Shown here: positions 15,478 through 24,056 of the stretch, one piece after another
How the letters are laid out: every line of letters begins with the position of its first letter
How positions within the stretch are numbered: position 1 is the stretch's first letter
Assembly: GCA_028289455.1 (NCBI GenBank)
Contig: JANQPN010000073.1
Span: forward strand, 1 to 64,000
Reading direction: 5' to 3'
From: Wenzhouxiangellaceae bacterium
GTDB taxonomy: Bacteria; Pseudomonadota; Gammaproteobacteria; Xanthomonadales; Wenzhouxiangellaceae
Length of the DNA: 64,000 bases
The notes under the pieces: model-generated
Told to the model about the DNA's origin: nothing
What the model saw: only the letters and a program-made list of their open reading frames with translations
Databases searched by the model: none
Translations under genes and position numbers: made by a program

Positions 15478-16974
15478 ATGAAAACAATTCCAACCTTATC
15501 CCGAATACATACAATCAATAGCCTGATTTTCGCTATCCTGCTGACCACAGCGTTCACTGATTTAGCAGCAGAAACCCATGCAAGTTACCTGGTTTCGATT
15601 GATGCGGACCACCCGCGCTACGCTACGGTCACGGCACAGTTGAATCCTCAGCAGGGCAGGATTTATCTGAATGACTCTGCCGCCGATACCGGGCTGTATC
15701 ACGGCTGGGCGACGTTTTTGCAATCCATCAAAGCTACTGACTTGGAAGGCAACCCGCTGGAAGTGGTTTACCTGACCAATGGGAGCTGGCGGGTATCGCC
15801 GCCGGTCGATCAGCAAATTTCCCTGGAATATGAAATGCTGCTGCAGCATGACCGCTTCCCCAATGACCCGGGTGATGATGAGCTGGCCTATGCGCAACCC
15901 TGGGGCGTGATGTGGACCGGGCGGGCATTGTTTATTACCGGCACCCCGGCCGACCAGATAGAGGTAACCTTCGATGTCGCGGATAACTGGGGCATTACCA
16001 CACCCTGGCACCGTGTTGCTGCCGGCAGCAACACCTTCAGTATCAGCGGTAATGAACAGTTACTGGATGCCGCGTTTATGACCGGCACCCATTATGAGCA
16101 TGAATTTATGCTTGAGGACGCTACCATCAGACTGGGGCTCGGCGGGGAGTCAGTTCAACCGCAGGCAGATGTTTTCCAGTCAATCCTGCACCGCTATCTG
16201 GATGCATACACCGATCTGTTTGGCGGCCCGCCCCATTCCAACATGGCATTGCTGGCATCAGAGGGCAGACTGCTGGGCGGCGGTGTGATGGGCAGCACTA
16301 TCAGCATGCTGTTCGGCCAGCAGCTGGCCGGCGAAATGCTGCCGATGGTGCATTACATCACCACACACGAAATGTATCATCTGTGGAATGCCAATCTGCA
16401 CTATGCCAACCACCCGGAGTTGTACTGGTTTATCGAAGGTTTTGCAGAATACATCACCTTCCTGACCGCACTGCGCAACGGTGATCTGGATGAGCATACG
16501 TTCCTGAGCCAGCTGGCTGAACGCTGGCAGCTTTACAGCAATGTCAGCGGCACGCTGAGTCTGGCAGCGGCCGGCGATGACAAACTGGATAACTACGACC
16601 TGATCTACAGCGGCGGTATGCTGGCAGCACTGACCCTGGATGCAATGATTATGGAACAAAGCCGGTGCCGGTTCTCATTGGATACCCTGCACCGCTACAT
16701 TTACCGGCATTACCAGCCGGGCAGTGATGCAGGCCTGAACAATCATCAGCTGGCTGAGGCGATTCAGCAGTCTACCGGGGTAGACGCCGAAGGGTTTTTC
16801 GACCGCTATATCAGCGGCAGTGAACCATTACCGATCGATACGGCGCTGCAGACTTTAGGGTTGACGTTCAGTCAGTCCGGCTCTGATGATGCGCCTGTTA
16901 TCAGTTTTATTGATAACCGGGACGAAGATCGGATTGATGTCTGGAATAAATTAATGGGGAACGGTGAGCCTTAG
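15478..16974 (+). CDS. M61-like metallopeptidase (secreted)
   Basis: Zinc motif HEMYHLWN and WFIEGFAEYITF. Confidence 0.65.
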   Translation: MKTIPTLSRIHTINSLIFAILLTTAFTDLAAETHASYLVSIDADHPRYATVTAQLNPQQGRIYLNDSAADTGLYHGWATFLQSIKATDLEGNPLEVVYLTNGSWRVSPPVDQQISLEYEMLLQHDRFPNDPGDDELAYAQPWGVMWTGRALFITGTPADQIEVTFDVADNWGITTPWHRVAAGSNTFSISGNEQLLDAAFMTGTHYEHEFMLEDATIRLGLGGESVQPQADVFQSILHRYLDAYTDLFGGPPHSNMALLASEGRLLGGGVMGSTISMLFGQQLAGEMLPMVHYITTHEMYHLWNANLHYANHPELYWFIEGFAEYITFLTALRNGDLDEHTFLSQLAERWQLYSNVSGTLSLAAAGDDKLDNYDLIYSGGMLAALTLDAMIMEQSRCRFSLDTLHRYIYRHYQPGSDAGLNNHQLAEAIQQSTGVDAEGFFDRYISGSEPLPIDTALQTLGLTFSQSGSDDAPVISFIDNRDEDRIDVWNKLMGNGEP

Positions 16975-17003
16975 CGTGTGGCGCCGTTATTCACTGGCAG
17001 GTT

Positions 17004-17028
17004 GGTCGCGGACATGTCCGCTCCTACA
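17004..17028 (-). repeat. Single REP arm (reverse orientation)
   Basis: GGTCGCGGACATGTCCGCTCCTACA, just downstream of the HTH gene stop. Confidence 0.8.
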
Positions 17029-17034
17029 TTTGTT

Positions 17035-17634
17035 TTAATCTTCGGAAGTCCTGGTACTGCCCAAACTGGCATAGGCCAGCATTACACTGCATACCTCACC
17101 CCCGGCAGCCAGGTTGCGCTGTTGCAGGAACTGTTCCAGGTCGGCCATTCTGGCTTTCAGTTCAGCGATATCGTCCCTATCGAGTTGCACCGTCAGCTGG
17201 CGCAGCTCGGTTAAGCTTCTGGGGCCCTCTTTGCTATGAAGCTCATTGTCCAGTCCGCGCATCAGGTTACGCTCCATAGCTCTTAACGCTGCACGGTAGA
17301 TATCTTTGATCGCCTTGATGAAACCCGGCGTGCGTTTGCTCTGGTCAATCCGGATGTTATCCGAAACCGCCCGGTACAAAGCTTCCGGCCGTTTACCCGC
17401 AGGCTGACTGCCGGCACGGACAATCAGGCCGACTTTCAGCAGGCTGTGGATGTGGTAGTAAAGCGACTCTGCAGGACAGTCCAGTTCTTCAGCAATACGC
17501 GACACGGGCGCTATATCCAGCACATCCAGCACCCCCAGTATCTTATGCCGCATGGGCGAGCCCATTGCTCTCAACTGACGTGGACTGCTGATGATATAAG
17601 GAGCCTGCCGATCGAACTTCTCAGCTGATTGCAT
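17035..17634 (-). CDS. ArsR-like winged-helix transcriptional regulator
   Basis: LRAMGSPMRHKILGVLDVLDIAPVSRIAEELDCPAESLYYHIHSLLKVGLI. Confidence 0.75.
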   Translation of the reverse strand: MQSAEKFDRQAPYIISSPRQLRAMGSPMRHKILGVLDVLDIAPVSRIAEELDCPAESLYYHIHSLLKVGLIVRAGSQPAGKRPEALYRAVSDNIRIDQSKRTPGFIKAIKDIYRAALRAMERNLMRGLDNELHSKEGPRSLTELRQLTVQLDRDDIAELKARMADLEQFLQQRNLAAGGEVCSVMLAYASLGSTRTSED

Positions 17635-17709
17635 ATCTGAATTATATATTTGAATATTTGTATATTTTCAAGTATATTTTATAAAAAGTCAACATTTTAT
17701 TGAACAATT

Positions 17710-19266
17710 ATGTTAAATATCAGTGTACTACGAACATTTACATACTGCCTGGCATTGATGATAATGAATACATGCGCTAATGCAGACGATAAAACTAATA
17801 CCGCCGGGCAGGCCTGGTCTCAGGGTGATATTGAAACCGCCTACAAGCTTGCCCAGCAGCAGTACGAGCATAACCCGGACACAGAGTCCACAACCCTGCT
17901 GATCAAGACACTGGTTCTGAACGGGCGCTATCAACAGGCGTTGACGGTATTCCAGGCAATGACTGGAGAGGCCCGGCAGGAAAGAGCAATTTTTCCATTC
18001 ATTATGCAGGCTTACACAGAGTTGGGCCGCTTTGCTGATGCGGCTGATTTTGCTGAAGCCGCCAACCAACCGGACAATGTTCAGGTATGGTGGCGTCAAC
18101 GGGCGGAGCATCCGTTAACAGCCCTGACCAAAGACATGTCCGTTATTCCTTTCAGTAAACAAAATCCACTGGCTGTACTGATGCCCGCCATCGATGTGCT
18201 GATAAACGGCCGGCCCATGCTGGCACATCTGGATACCGGTGGCGCATATCTGGCGATGTCGCCGCAACTGGCTGAATCACTGGGCATTCAGACCATTGAA
18301 GTGGGCCGCGGTTATGCCAATGATCAGGAAACCGCTGTCCACAACGGGCTGGTGGACAGTCTCGTCTTCGGCGCTGCCGAGCTGACCAATATCCCAACGG
18401 TCGCCCTGCCGGCACTCAGTGGAGTACTGCAGGGGCAGGATATTGAAGACATGATAATCCTCGGCACCAAGGCGTTGGCGCATTTTCTGGTGACCTGGGA
18501 CAATGATAAGGGCCGGCTGATTGTCTCGCCCCGCGGTGACCAGCAGGCACATGACAGGCACTTTGCGCAGCTGGCCGGCGAGCGGGAAAACCTGCCGTTT
18601 TACTATTATCCGGATCACCTGATGCTGGCGGCCGGTCAGATTCGTCAACAGCCTGCGCTGTGGTTTATCGATACCGGCCTGGTCACCATAGACGGTAACG
18701 GCAACCAGCCGGGTGCCGGCATGAGCAAAAAGGCATTGACTGAATTCGGTTTCGACAGTGAATTGGAAGAAGGCCAGTTTGTCTACCCGGATGATCCAAT
18801 AAGTCTGGGTCCATTATCTGAAACCGATCTTTCCATTCGGGTATTCGGCGACAGGTTTGCCGGGGCATTGCCCGGTATCAGGGTTGCCGGCCTGCTCGGG
18901 CATGGATTTCTGAAGCACTACAACTGGACCCTGGACTTTGACCGGCACCAGCTGTCATTTACCAGGGTTACAGCAGTTGATGAATCACGTACAGCACCAG
19001 CGCCAGTCACAACGGATCAGGGCAGTGATTACAGCGGCAGTTATGAAGTTGTACCGGGTGTAGATCTGGTGATCAGCTTTGCCGATGACAGACTGTACCT
19101 GCAGGCGCCGGGACAGCAGCCGGTGCCGATTACCCCAACAGATACCGATCGATTCGAAATTGCAGCCGCCGGTGCGGTCATAGTTTTTGAACGAAACGAT
19201 TCGGGTGCGGTTAGCTCACTTCAGCTTCATCAGGGCAGCAATATCACCAGCGCCAGAAAAAAATAG
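17710..19266 (+). CDS. Secreted retropepsin-like aspartic protease with TPR-like N-terminus
   Basis: Two DTG sites: LAHLDTGGAYLAMS and LWFIDTGL; helical repeat region upstream. Confidence 0.7.
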   Translation: MLNISVLRTFTYCLALMIMNTCANADDKTNTAGQAWSQGDIETAYKLAQQQYEHNPDTESTTLLIKTLVLNGRYQQALTVFQAMTGEARQERAIFPFIMQAYTELGRFADAADFAEAANQPDNVQVWWRQRAEHPLTALTKDMSVIPFSKQNPLAVLMPAIDVLINGRPMLAHLDTGGAYLAMSPQLAESLGIQTIEVGRGYANDQETAVHNGLVDSLVFGAAELTNIPTVALPALSGVLQGQDIEDMIILGTKALAHFLVTWDNDKGRLIVSPRGDQQAHDRHFAQLAGERENLPFYYYPDHLMLAAGQIRQQPALWFIDTGLVTIDGNGNQPGAGMSKKALTEFGFDSELEEGQFVYPDDPISLGPLSETDLSIRVFGDRFAGALPGIRVAGLLGHGFLKHYNWTLDFDRHQLSFTRVTAVDESRTAPAPVTTDQGSDYSGSYEVVPGVDLVISFADDRLYLQAPGQQPVPITPTDTDRFEIAAAGAVIVFERNDSGAVSSLQLHQGSNITSARKK

Positions 19267-19318
19267 CGCGTTAATCTACAATTTGTCATTAACACCCCCT
19301 CCATCTGAGGAGTACAAA

Positions 19319-20035
19319 ATGACAAGTTTCAGATTTCCCAATGAATCGGATGAGTATCGCCGGCAACGTGATCTGCTGCTGGATGCTGAAGTTCGTCTGC
19401 GCGATGAAATTGAAGCCGTGGCGCAGCAACGGCGGGAACTGCCGCTGGGCGGTCGGTTAAAACAAGCTTATCAATTTGAGCGAATCGGCGATGGGGGTGA
19501 ACCAGAGACTGTCGGCTTCGATGAACTGTTCGGACCACACCGGACACTGCTGCTGTACAGCATGATGTTCGGCGCTGAATGGGATGCGCCCTGCCCTTCC
19601 TGCACCAGCATCGTCGACAGCATCAATGCCAACAGCATAGGTGTTGAGGAAACCACCGCAGTTGCCACCGTTGCCGCAGCCAGTGCCAAACAGCTTAAGG
19701 ACTGGTCTCAGCGGCGTGGCTGGCATATGACCGTGGTCTCCGGGCAGCACAACAGCTATCTGCTGGACTACGCGGGTTTTGAAACCACCAACCCGGGTGT
19801 GGTGTCGGTGATGAATGTCTTCAGGAAAACAGCCGATGGCATTTTCCATTGCTGGGCTTCCGAACTGCTGTCCCGCCCATTGCCCAACGGCCACCCCAGA
19901 CACGCTGATATGTTCTGGCCGCTATGGAACCTGCTGGACATGACGCCTCAGGGGCGTGGCGAAGCCATTATCCCGAAACAGGATTTTGAGCATCGCTATT
20001 TTTCGAAAAATATACTGGGCGAATCGGCGGACTGA
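19319..20035 (+). CDS. DUF899 family thioredoxin-like protein
   Basis: LLLYSMMFGAEWDAPCPSCTSIVDSINAN and NVFRKTADGIFHCWASEL; internal ATG 19319 follows an RBS-like GAGGAG. Confidence 0.8.
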   Translation: MTSFRFPNESDEYRRQRDLLLDAEVRLRDEIEAVAQQRRELPLGGRLKQAYQFERIGDGGEPETVGFDELFGPHRTLLLYSMMFGAEWDAPCPSCTSIVDSINANSIGVEETTAVATVAAASAKQLKDWSQRRGWHMTVVSGQHNSYLLDYAGFETTNPGVVSVMNVFRKTADGIFHCWASELLSRPLPNGHPRHADMFWPLWNLLDMTPQGRGEAIIPKQDFEHRYFSKNILGESAD

Positions 20036-20139
20036 TCAAACGCCTGCACTGCGGGTGTTAATACCGGCATAGCCAACTGCACGGCGATTTGCGAAAATCC
20101 CAAATCGGCAACAATGACGAACAGACAGGCTGACCATCC

Positions 20140-20742
20140 ATGAGTGATCAACAAACAACCGACAACAGCAAAAAACCGGCACAGACCAATAAACTGCCGC
20201 TGGTGCTGTGGATTTTTCTAGGTGTGCTGATCACCGTGGTTGTCTGGCAGCAATTCCAGATCAGCCGCCTGGATAACACTGCGCCATCGGCCGGCGAATC
20301 CGCACAGGCAGACAGCCAGGCTGCAACGTCGTCCAGCAGCTTAACCCCTCCACCCTCACGCGGAAACGGCTCGGAAGCCATTGAGGAGGCACGCCGAATG
20401 ATCGAGCTGCGTGCCCGGGAGGTCCGCCGGTTGAACCCGGAGGCTACCGGTCAACGGATGTTTGAAGAACTTAAATTCGTCACCGGCGAAGATCAAACGC
20501 TGCTGGCCAGCCTGACTGAACGGCTGGTTATCGAGGGCCGCACCCGCAGGGAATATCAGGAACAGGCCTCCCGCGGGGAGATCAACCAGGAACAGTTAAC
20601 CAGCGCGCTTCAGCAACTGGTGGATGAAAGTGAAGCGTTTGCTGAGGAACTGCTGGACCCGGCACAGTTCGACCGTTACCGGGAAGTTCGGCAAAGCTGG
20701 CGCAGGGGGCGTGCCCATCCGCATGGGGAAGGAATGGAATAA
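20140..20742 (+). CDS. Hypothetical single-pass membrane protein
   Basis: N-terminal TM segment LPLVLWIFLGVLITVVVW, charged helical C-terminus. Confidence 0.6.
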   Translation: MSDQQTTDNSKKPAQTNKLPLVLWIFLGVLITVVVWQQFQISRLDNTAPSAGESAQADSQAATSSSSLTPPPSRGNGSEAIEEARRMIELRAREVRRLNPEATGQRMFEELKFVTGEDQTLLASLTERLVIEGRTRREYQEQASRGEINQEQLTSALQQLVDESEAFAEELLDPAQFDRYREVRQSWRRGRAHPHGEGME

Positions 20743-20746
20743 CATC

Positions 20747-21066
20747 TGTCGGAGCGGACATGTCCGCGTCCAATATTCCGGATAATATGTAACGGTGGTC
20801 GCACTCATGAGTGCTCCTACAAGGGGATATTTATATTTATCACACCGACTCAAACCACGAATAACAATTCGTAGGAGCGGACATGTCCGCGACCAATATT
20901 CAGGAAAATTCGTAACGGTGGTCGCACTCATAAGTGCTCCTACAAGGGGATATTTATATTTATCACACCGAATCAAACCACGAATAACAATTGTAGGAGC
21001 GGACACGTCCGCGACCAATATTCCGGATAATACGTAACGGTGGTCGCACTCATGAGTGCTCCTACA
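20747..21066 (+). repeat. Tandem array of three REP doublets
   Basis: Three copies of GTAGGAGCGGACATGTCCGCGACC-n-GGTGGTCGCACTCATGAGTGCTCCTACA at about 122-bp period with near-identical spacers. Confidence 0.9.
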
Positions 21067-21097
21067 AGGGGCTCTGTTGGTTTCACATCATTCATAG

Positions 21098-21127
21098 ATA
21101 AAAAACCGCCCGGCAGTGCCGGGCGGG
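21098..21127 (-). terminator. Terminator of the haloperoxidase-like gene
   Basis: On minus: CCGCCCGGCACTGCCGGGCGG then TTTTTTATC. Confidence 0.7.
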
Positions 21128-21151
21128 AATTCATTGACATGATCAATATGG

Positions 21152-22966
21152 CTAGATATTGGTCATTACACCGTTCTGAATCCGAACCCTCTGTCCACTG
21201 AACAGAGTCAGTTCAAAGCCATCGAACATTTCGTTATAGGTACGGCTGTAATCGCGCAATACACCCAGCGCCTGGGTTTCGCCGATGAAATTACCCAGAC
21301 CGTCCGAACGCCAGTGCATACCGGCAGCATCGCGGGCATGGGTGACATTACCGACCAGCTTGTTCAGCTCACCACCTACCGTCAACGTTCCATGGTATGG
21401 AATAAGGCGGGTGCCGAACCGGTTGGCCTGTACCGGATTGGGAATGACGAAGTCCTCGTTAAAGAAGCCTTTCAGAATAGTCGCCGCTGCTGCCACAAAG
21501 GTGGAATGCCCACCGGGATAGGCGGGATGCGCAGGCGAACCTTCCGGGAAACCCATCGGCAACAGCGCCCGGTTTCTGGCACGGCCGGTTTCATTGCGGT
21601 TGATAATCCGGGCCAGGCCTTCTGAGTCCAGAATTTCCTGGTTGATATCGTAATCCCGCAAGCCGCGCAGCTGCACGTTAATACGCCCGGCATACACCTC
21701 CGGCCGCAGGCGACGGTGCGCCAGCCATTTCTGATACCAGGCGCCGGTCAGGCCCAGTCGCGGACCATGGGTGACCAGATGCGTGATATCAGCCGGCCCG
21801 AAGCTGGCAAAACCCTGCTGGGTATTGCTGTTCGAGGTGGTGTAAGGATTATTCGGACACAATGCATCCTGGCCGTAACCCAACAGAATGAAGGCAGCAT
21901 ACAGCCCCGTCTGAACCGGGAAATCCACATGCACAAATTCACTCAGCTGGCGCATGGTGGCCAGGTGTGTACCGAAACTCCGGAAACGGGTCGACTCAGA
22001 TGGTGCGCCACCGTTCTGAATATTCAGCCACTCATTAAAATCGGTCATAAAGTCATTGACCCTGCCACTTCTTGGCGGCCGGTAGCGCTGACCGATAACC
22101 GGTGTGCGGCCTTCTGCAATGGCACCTACATCACCGACTTCCAAACGCCCGAATGAGAACGGCTGCAGCAGAAACTGACTGACCATGGGACCAACCGTGG
22201 TACCCGGCAACCCGCCGCGGAAAACCGTTTGTGAAGTGACTGCGCCACCCTCGTTCGGGAAAATGTCCGAGCGCGAGAACGCATTCAAATCACTGACGGC
22301 AGCAGCAACAGTGTTGCTGGTGTCATAGCGAGTGAACGGAATATCACGTGTCAGCGCATACCAGTACAATTCACCCATTTCGGCAGCGGTTTCATCACTG
22401 GCGAAGGTGGGTGCAGCCGGCATGCGGTTGTCGGCGCCATCCACACCAAACATTTCGAACGAATAGGCCGCCTGCGGGCTGACCAGCCGGACGCGGTCGG
22501 CATCACCCGGATTGCCGACAATGATATTTTCAAAGTCAGCCGGGTTACCGGTGTCCAGCGCATTCAGAAATGAATTATAGGAAGCCGGCTCAACTTCACC
22601 GACATCATTGTGCAGCAGGGTTTTGGAGAAGCTGCCGCGGAAGTCGTCATACAACCCTTCATCGCCACTGACCGGCTGTACATCCGGTCCGTTGCTCAGT
22701 GTCAGATAACTTTCCGCTGCATCCACCCGCAGTTCAAACGAATCCAGACGCCGGGTGGCCCGGTCATCTCCGAACACCGGATGCATGCCTGAACCACCCA
22801 TTGCCGACGCATTCAGGCTGAAGCCGGTGGTGGTGGCAGCAACCGCTGCCGCACTGACCCCTGCTTTCAGCACCTGCCGTCTGCTAAGACCTGAATCATG
22901 ATTGTCCTGATCGGATTGATCATTATTTTCAGCATATTCAACTAAATTAGTTGTATTTCTATCCAT
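21152..22966 (-). CDS. Vanadium-dependent haloperoxidase-like (PAP2 superfamily), Tat-exported
   Basis: SRRQVLKAGVSAAAVAATTTGFS Tat signal; active-site motifs HPAYPGGHSTFVAAA and NVTHARDAAGMHWRSDGLGN. Confidence 0.8.
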   Translation of the reverse strand: MDRNTTNLVEYAENNDQSDQDNHDSGLSRRQVLKAGVSAAAVAATTTGFSLNASAMGGSGMHPVFGDDRATRRLDSFELRVDAAESYLTLSNGPDVQPVSGDEGLYDDFRGSFSKTLLHNDVGEVEPASYNSFLNALDTGNPADFENIIVGNPGDADRVRLVSPQAAYSFEMFGVDGADNRMPAAPTFASDETAAEMGELYWYALTRDIPFTRYDTSNTVAAAVSDLNAFSRSDIFPNEGGAVTSQTVFRGGLPGTTVGPMVSQFLLQPFSFGRLEVGDVGAIAEGRTPVIGQRYRPPRSGRVNDFMTDFNEWLNIQNGGAPSESTRFRSFGTHLATMRQLSEFVHVDFPVQTGLYAAFILLGYGQDALCPNNPYTTSNSNTQQGFASFGPADITHLVTHGPRLGLTGAWYQKWLAHRRLRPEVYAGRINVQLRGLRDYDINQEILDSEGLARIINRNETGRARNRALLPMGFPEGSPAHPAYPGGHSTFVAAAATILKGFFNEDFVIPNPVQANRFGTRLIPYHGTLTVGGELNKLVGNVTHARDAAGMHWRSDGLGNFIGETQALGVLRDYSRTYNEMFDGFELTLFSGQRVRIQNGVMTNI

Positions 22967-23243
22967 AGAATACCTCTTACTTATCTTTTTTTAATTAATA
23001 TTTACTGTCCCTGAGAGAGATACACGGGTGAGACCATTTGACTTGAAAATGGCTGTGTTGGGTATGCTGGTATTGAAATCTGGCGCTTATTTTATGACCT
23101 AGACGAACGTCTTAGAATAAATTTCCAGATGGATATCGATTGTAACCGATGGTTGTTAAATTTACATTTCGTAACATTGATGATGCATTTGGCACTGCTG
23201 AAAAGATAACGCGCACTATCATTATCAACACATGGAATCCGAA

Positions 23244-23318
23244 TGTAGGAGCGGACATGTCCGCGACCAGCATTTCATAAAATCCCGGAAAGCGGTCGCA
23301 CTCATGAGTGCTCCTACA
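23244..23318 (+). repeat. REP doublet upstream of RAYT gene
   Basis: TGTAGGAGCGGACATGTCCGCGACC ... GGTCGCACTCATGAGTGCTCCTACA. Confidence 0.9.
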
Positions 23319-23375
23319 GGACGCAGGGGGTTTCTCCGATAGGCAGGTAGTTTATCGCACGGCATTATCCATGCC

Positions 23376-23840
23376 ATGTACAAAATCAACCACGGCCACA
23401 AAGCATTACGCAAAGGCCGCTATTCCCAAACAGGGCGGATATATCTGATTACCTTTTCAACCAAAAACCGCCAACCTGTATTCAGAAACCACAGCTCTGC
23501 CAGAACAGCATGTCGATGCATCACTTCAGCAGTAGTTTGCCGCAACGGCACCTGGCTGTTCTGCTGGGTATTGATGCCGGACCATATGCATCTGCTGATT
23601 GAACTCGGCAATGAAAACCTGGCTTTGTTTGTGGGACGCTGTAAAGCCCAGATGACCAATGCAGTCAACAAGCTATCAGGTGGAAGCGGTGCAATATGGT
23701 CAAAGGCCTACCATGATCATGCTCTACGTGATGACCAGGATATGCTGGTGATCGCCCGTTACATCATTTACAACCCGGTGCGGGCCGGGTTGGTTGCCAG
23801 ACCAGGAGATTATCCCTATTGGAATGCGGTTTGGTTATAA
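23376..23840 (+). mobile_element. REP-associated tyrosine transposase (RAYT, Y1_Tnp/HUH family)
   Basis: GRIYLITFSTKNRQPVF, VLMPDHMHLLIEL (HUH), IWSKAYHDHALRDDQDMLVIARYIIYNPVRAGLV; flanked on both sides by REP doublets. Confidence 0.88.
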
Positions 23841-23848
23841 CTACAGAA

Positions 23849-24021
23849 TGTAGGAGCGGACATGTCCGCGACCAGTACCTCATAAAATCCCGGACAGGCG
23901 GTCGCACTCATGAGTGCTCCTACAAAAGGCATTATTAATACCGGAATGTAGGGGCGGACATGTCCGCGACCAACATCACATAAAACCCGAAAGGGCGGTC
24001 GCACTCATGAGTGCTCCTACA
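23849..24021 (+). repeat. Two REP doublets immediately downstream of RAYT gene
   Basis: Doublets at 23849-23924 and 23947-24021, starting about 8 bp after the RAYT stop. Confidence 0.9.
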
Positions 24022-24056
24022 AGGCCACGGGTGGCGTGGCCTTGAGAAGCATTAGG

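Noticed and set aside
20596-21037. ORFs 20596-21018 (-), 20795-21037 (+), 16978-17214 (+), 23225-23413 (-), 23816-24004 (-)
   Set aside because: Their translations (VADMSAPT, GALMSATT) are REP sequence read in frame; artefacts.
20747-21066. Tandem palindromic repeats as a possible CRISPR array
   Set aside because: Repeats are REP doublets with conserved, not unique, spacers and occur dispersed elsewhere with a RAYT gene.
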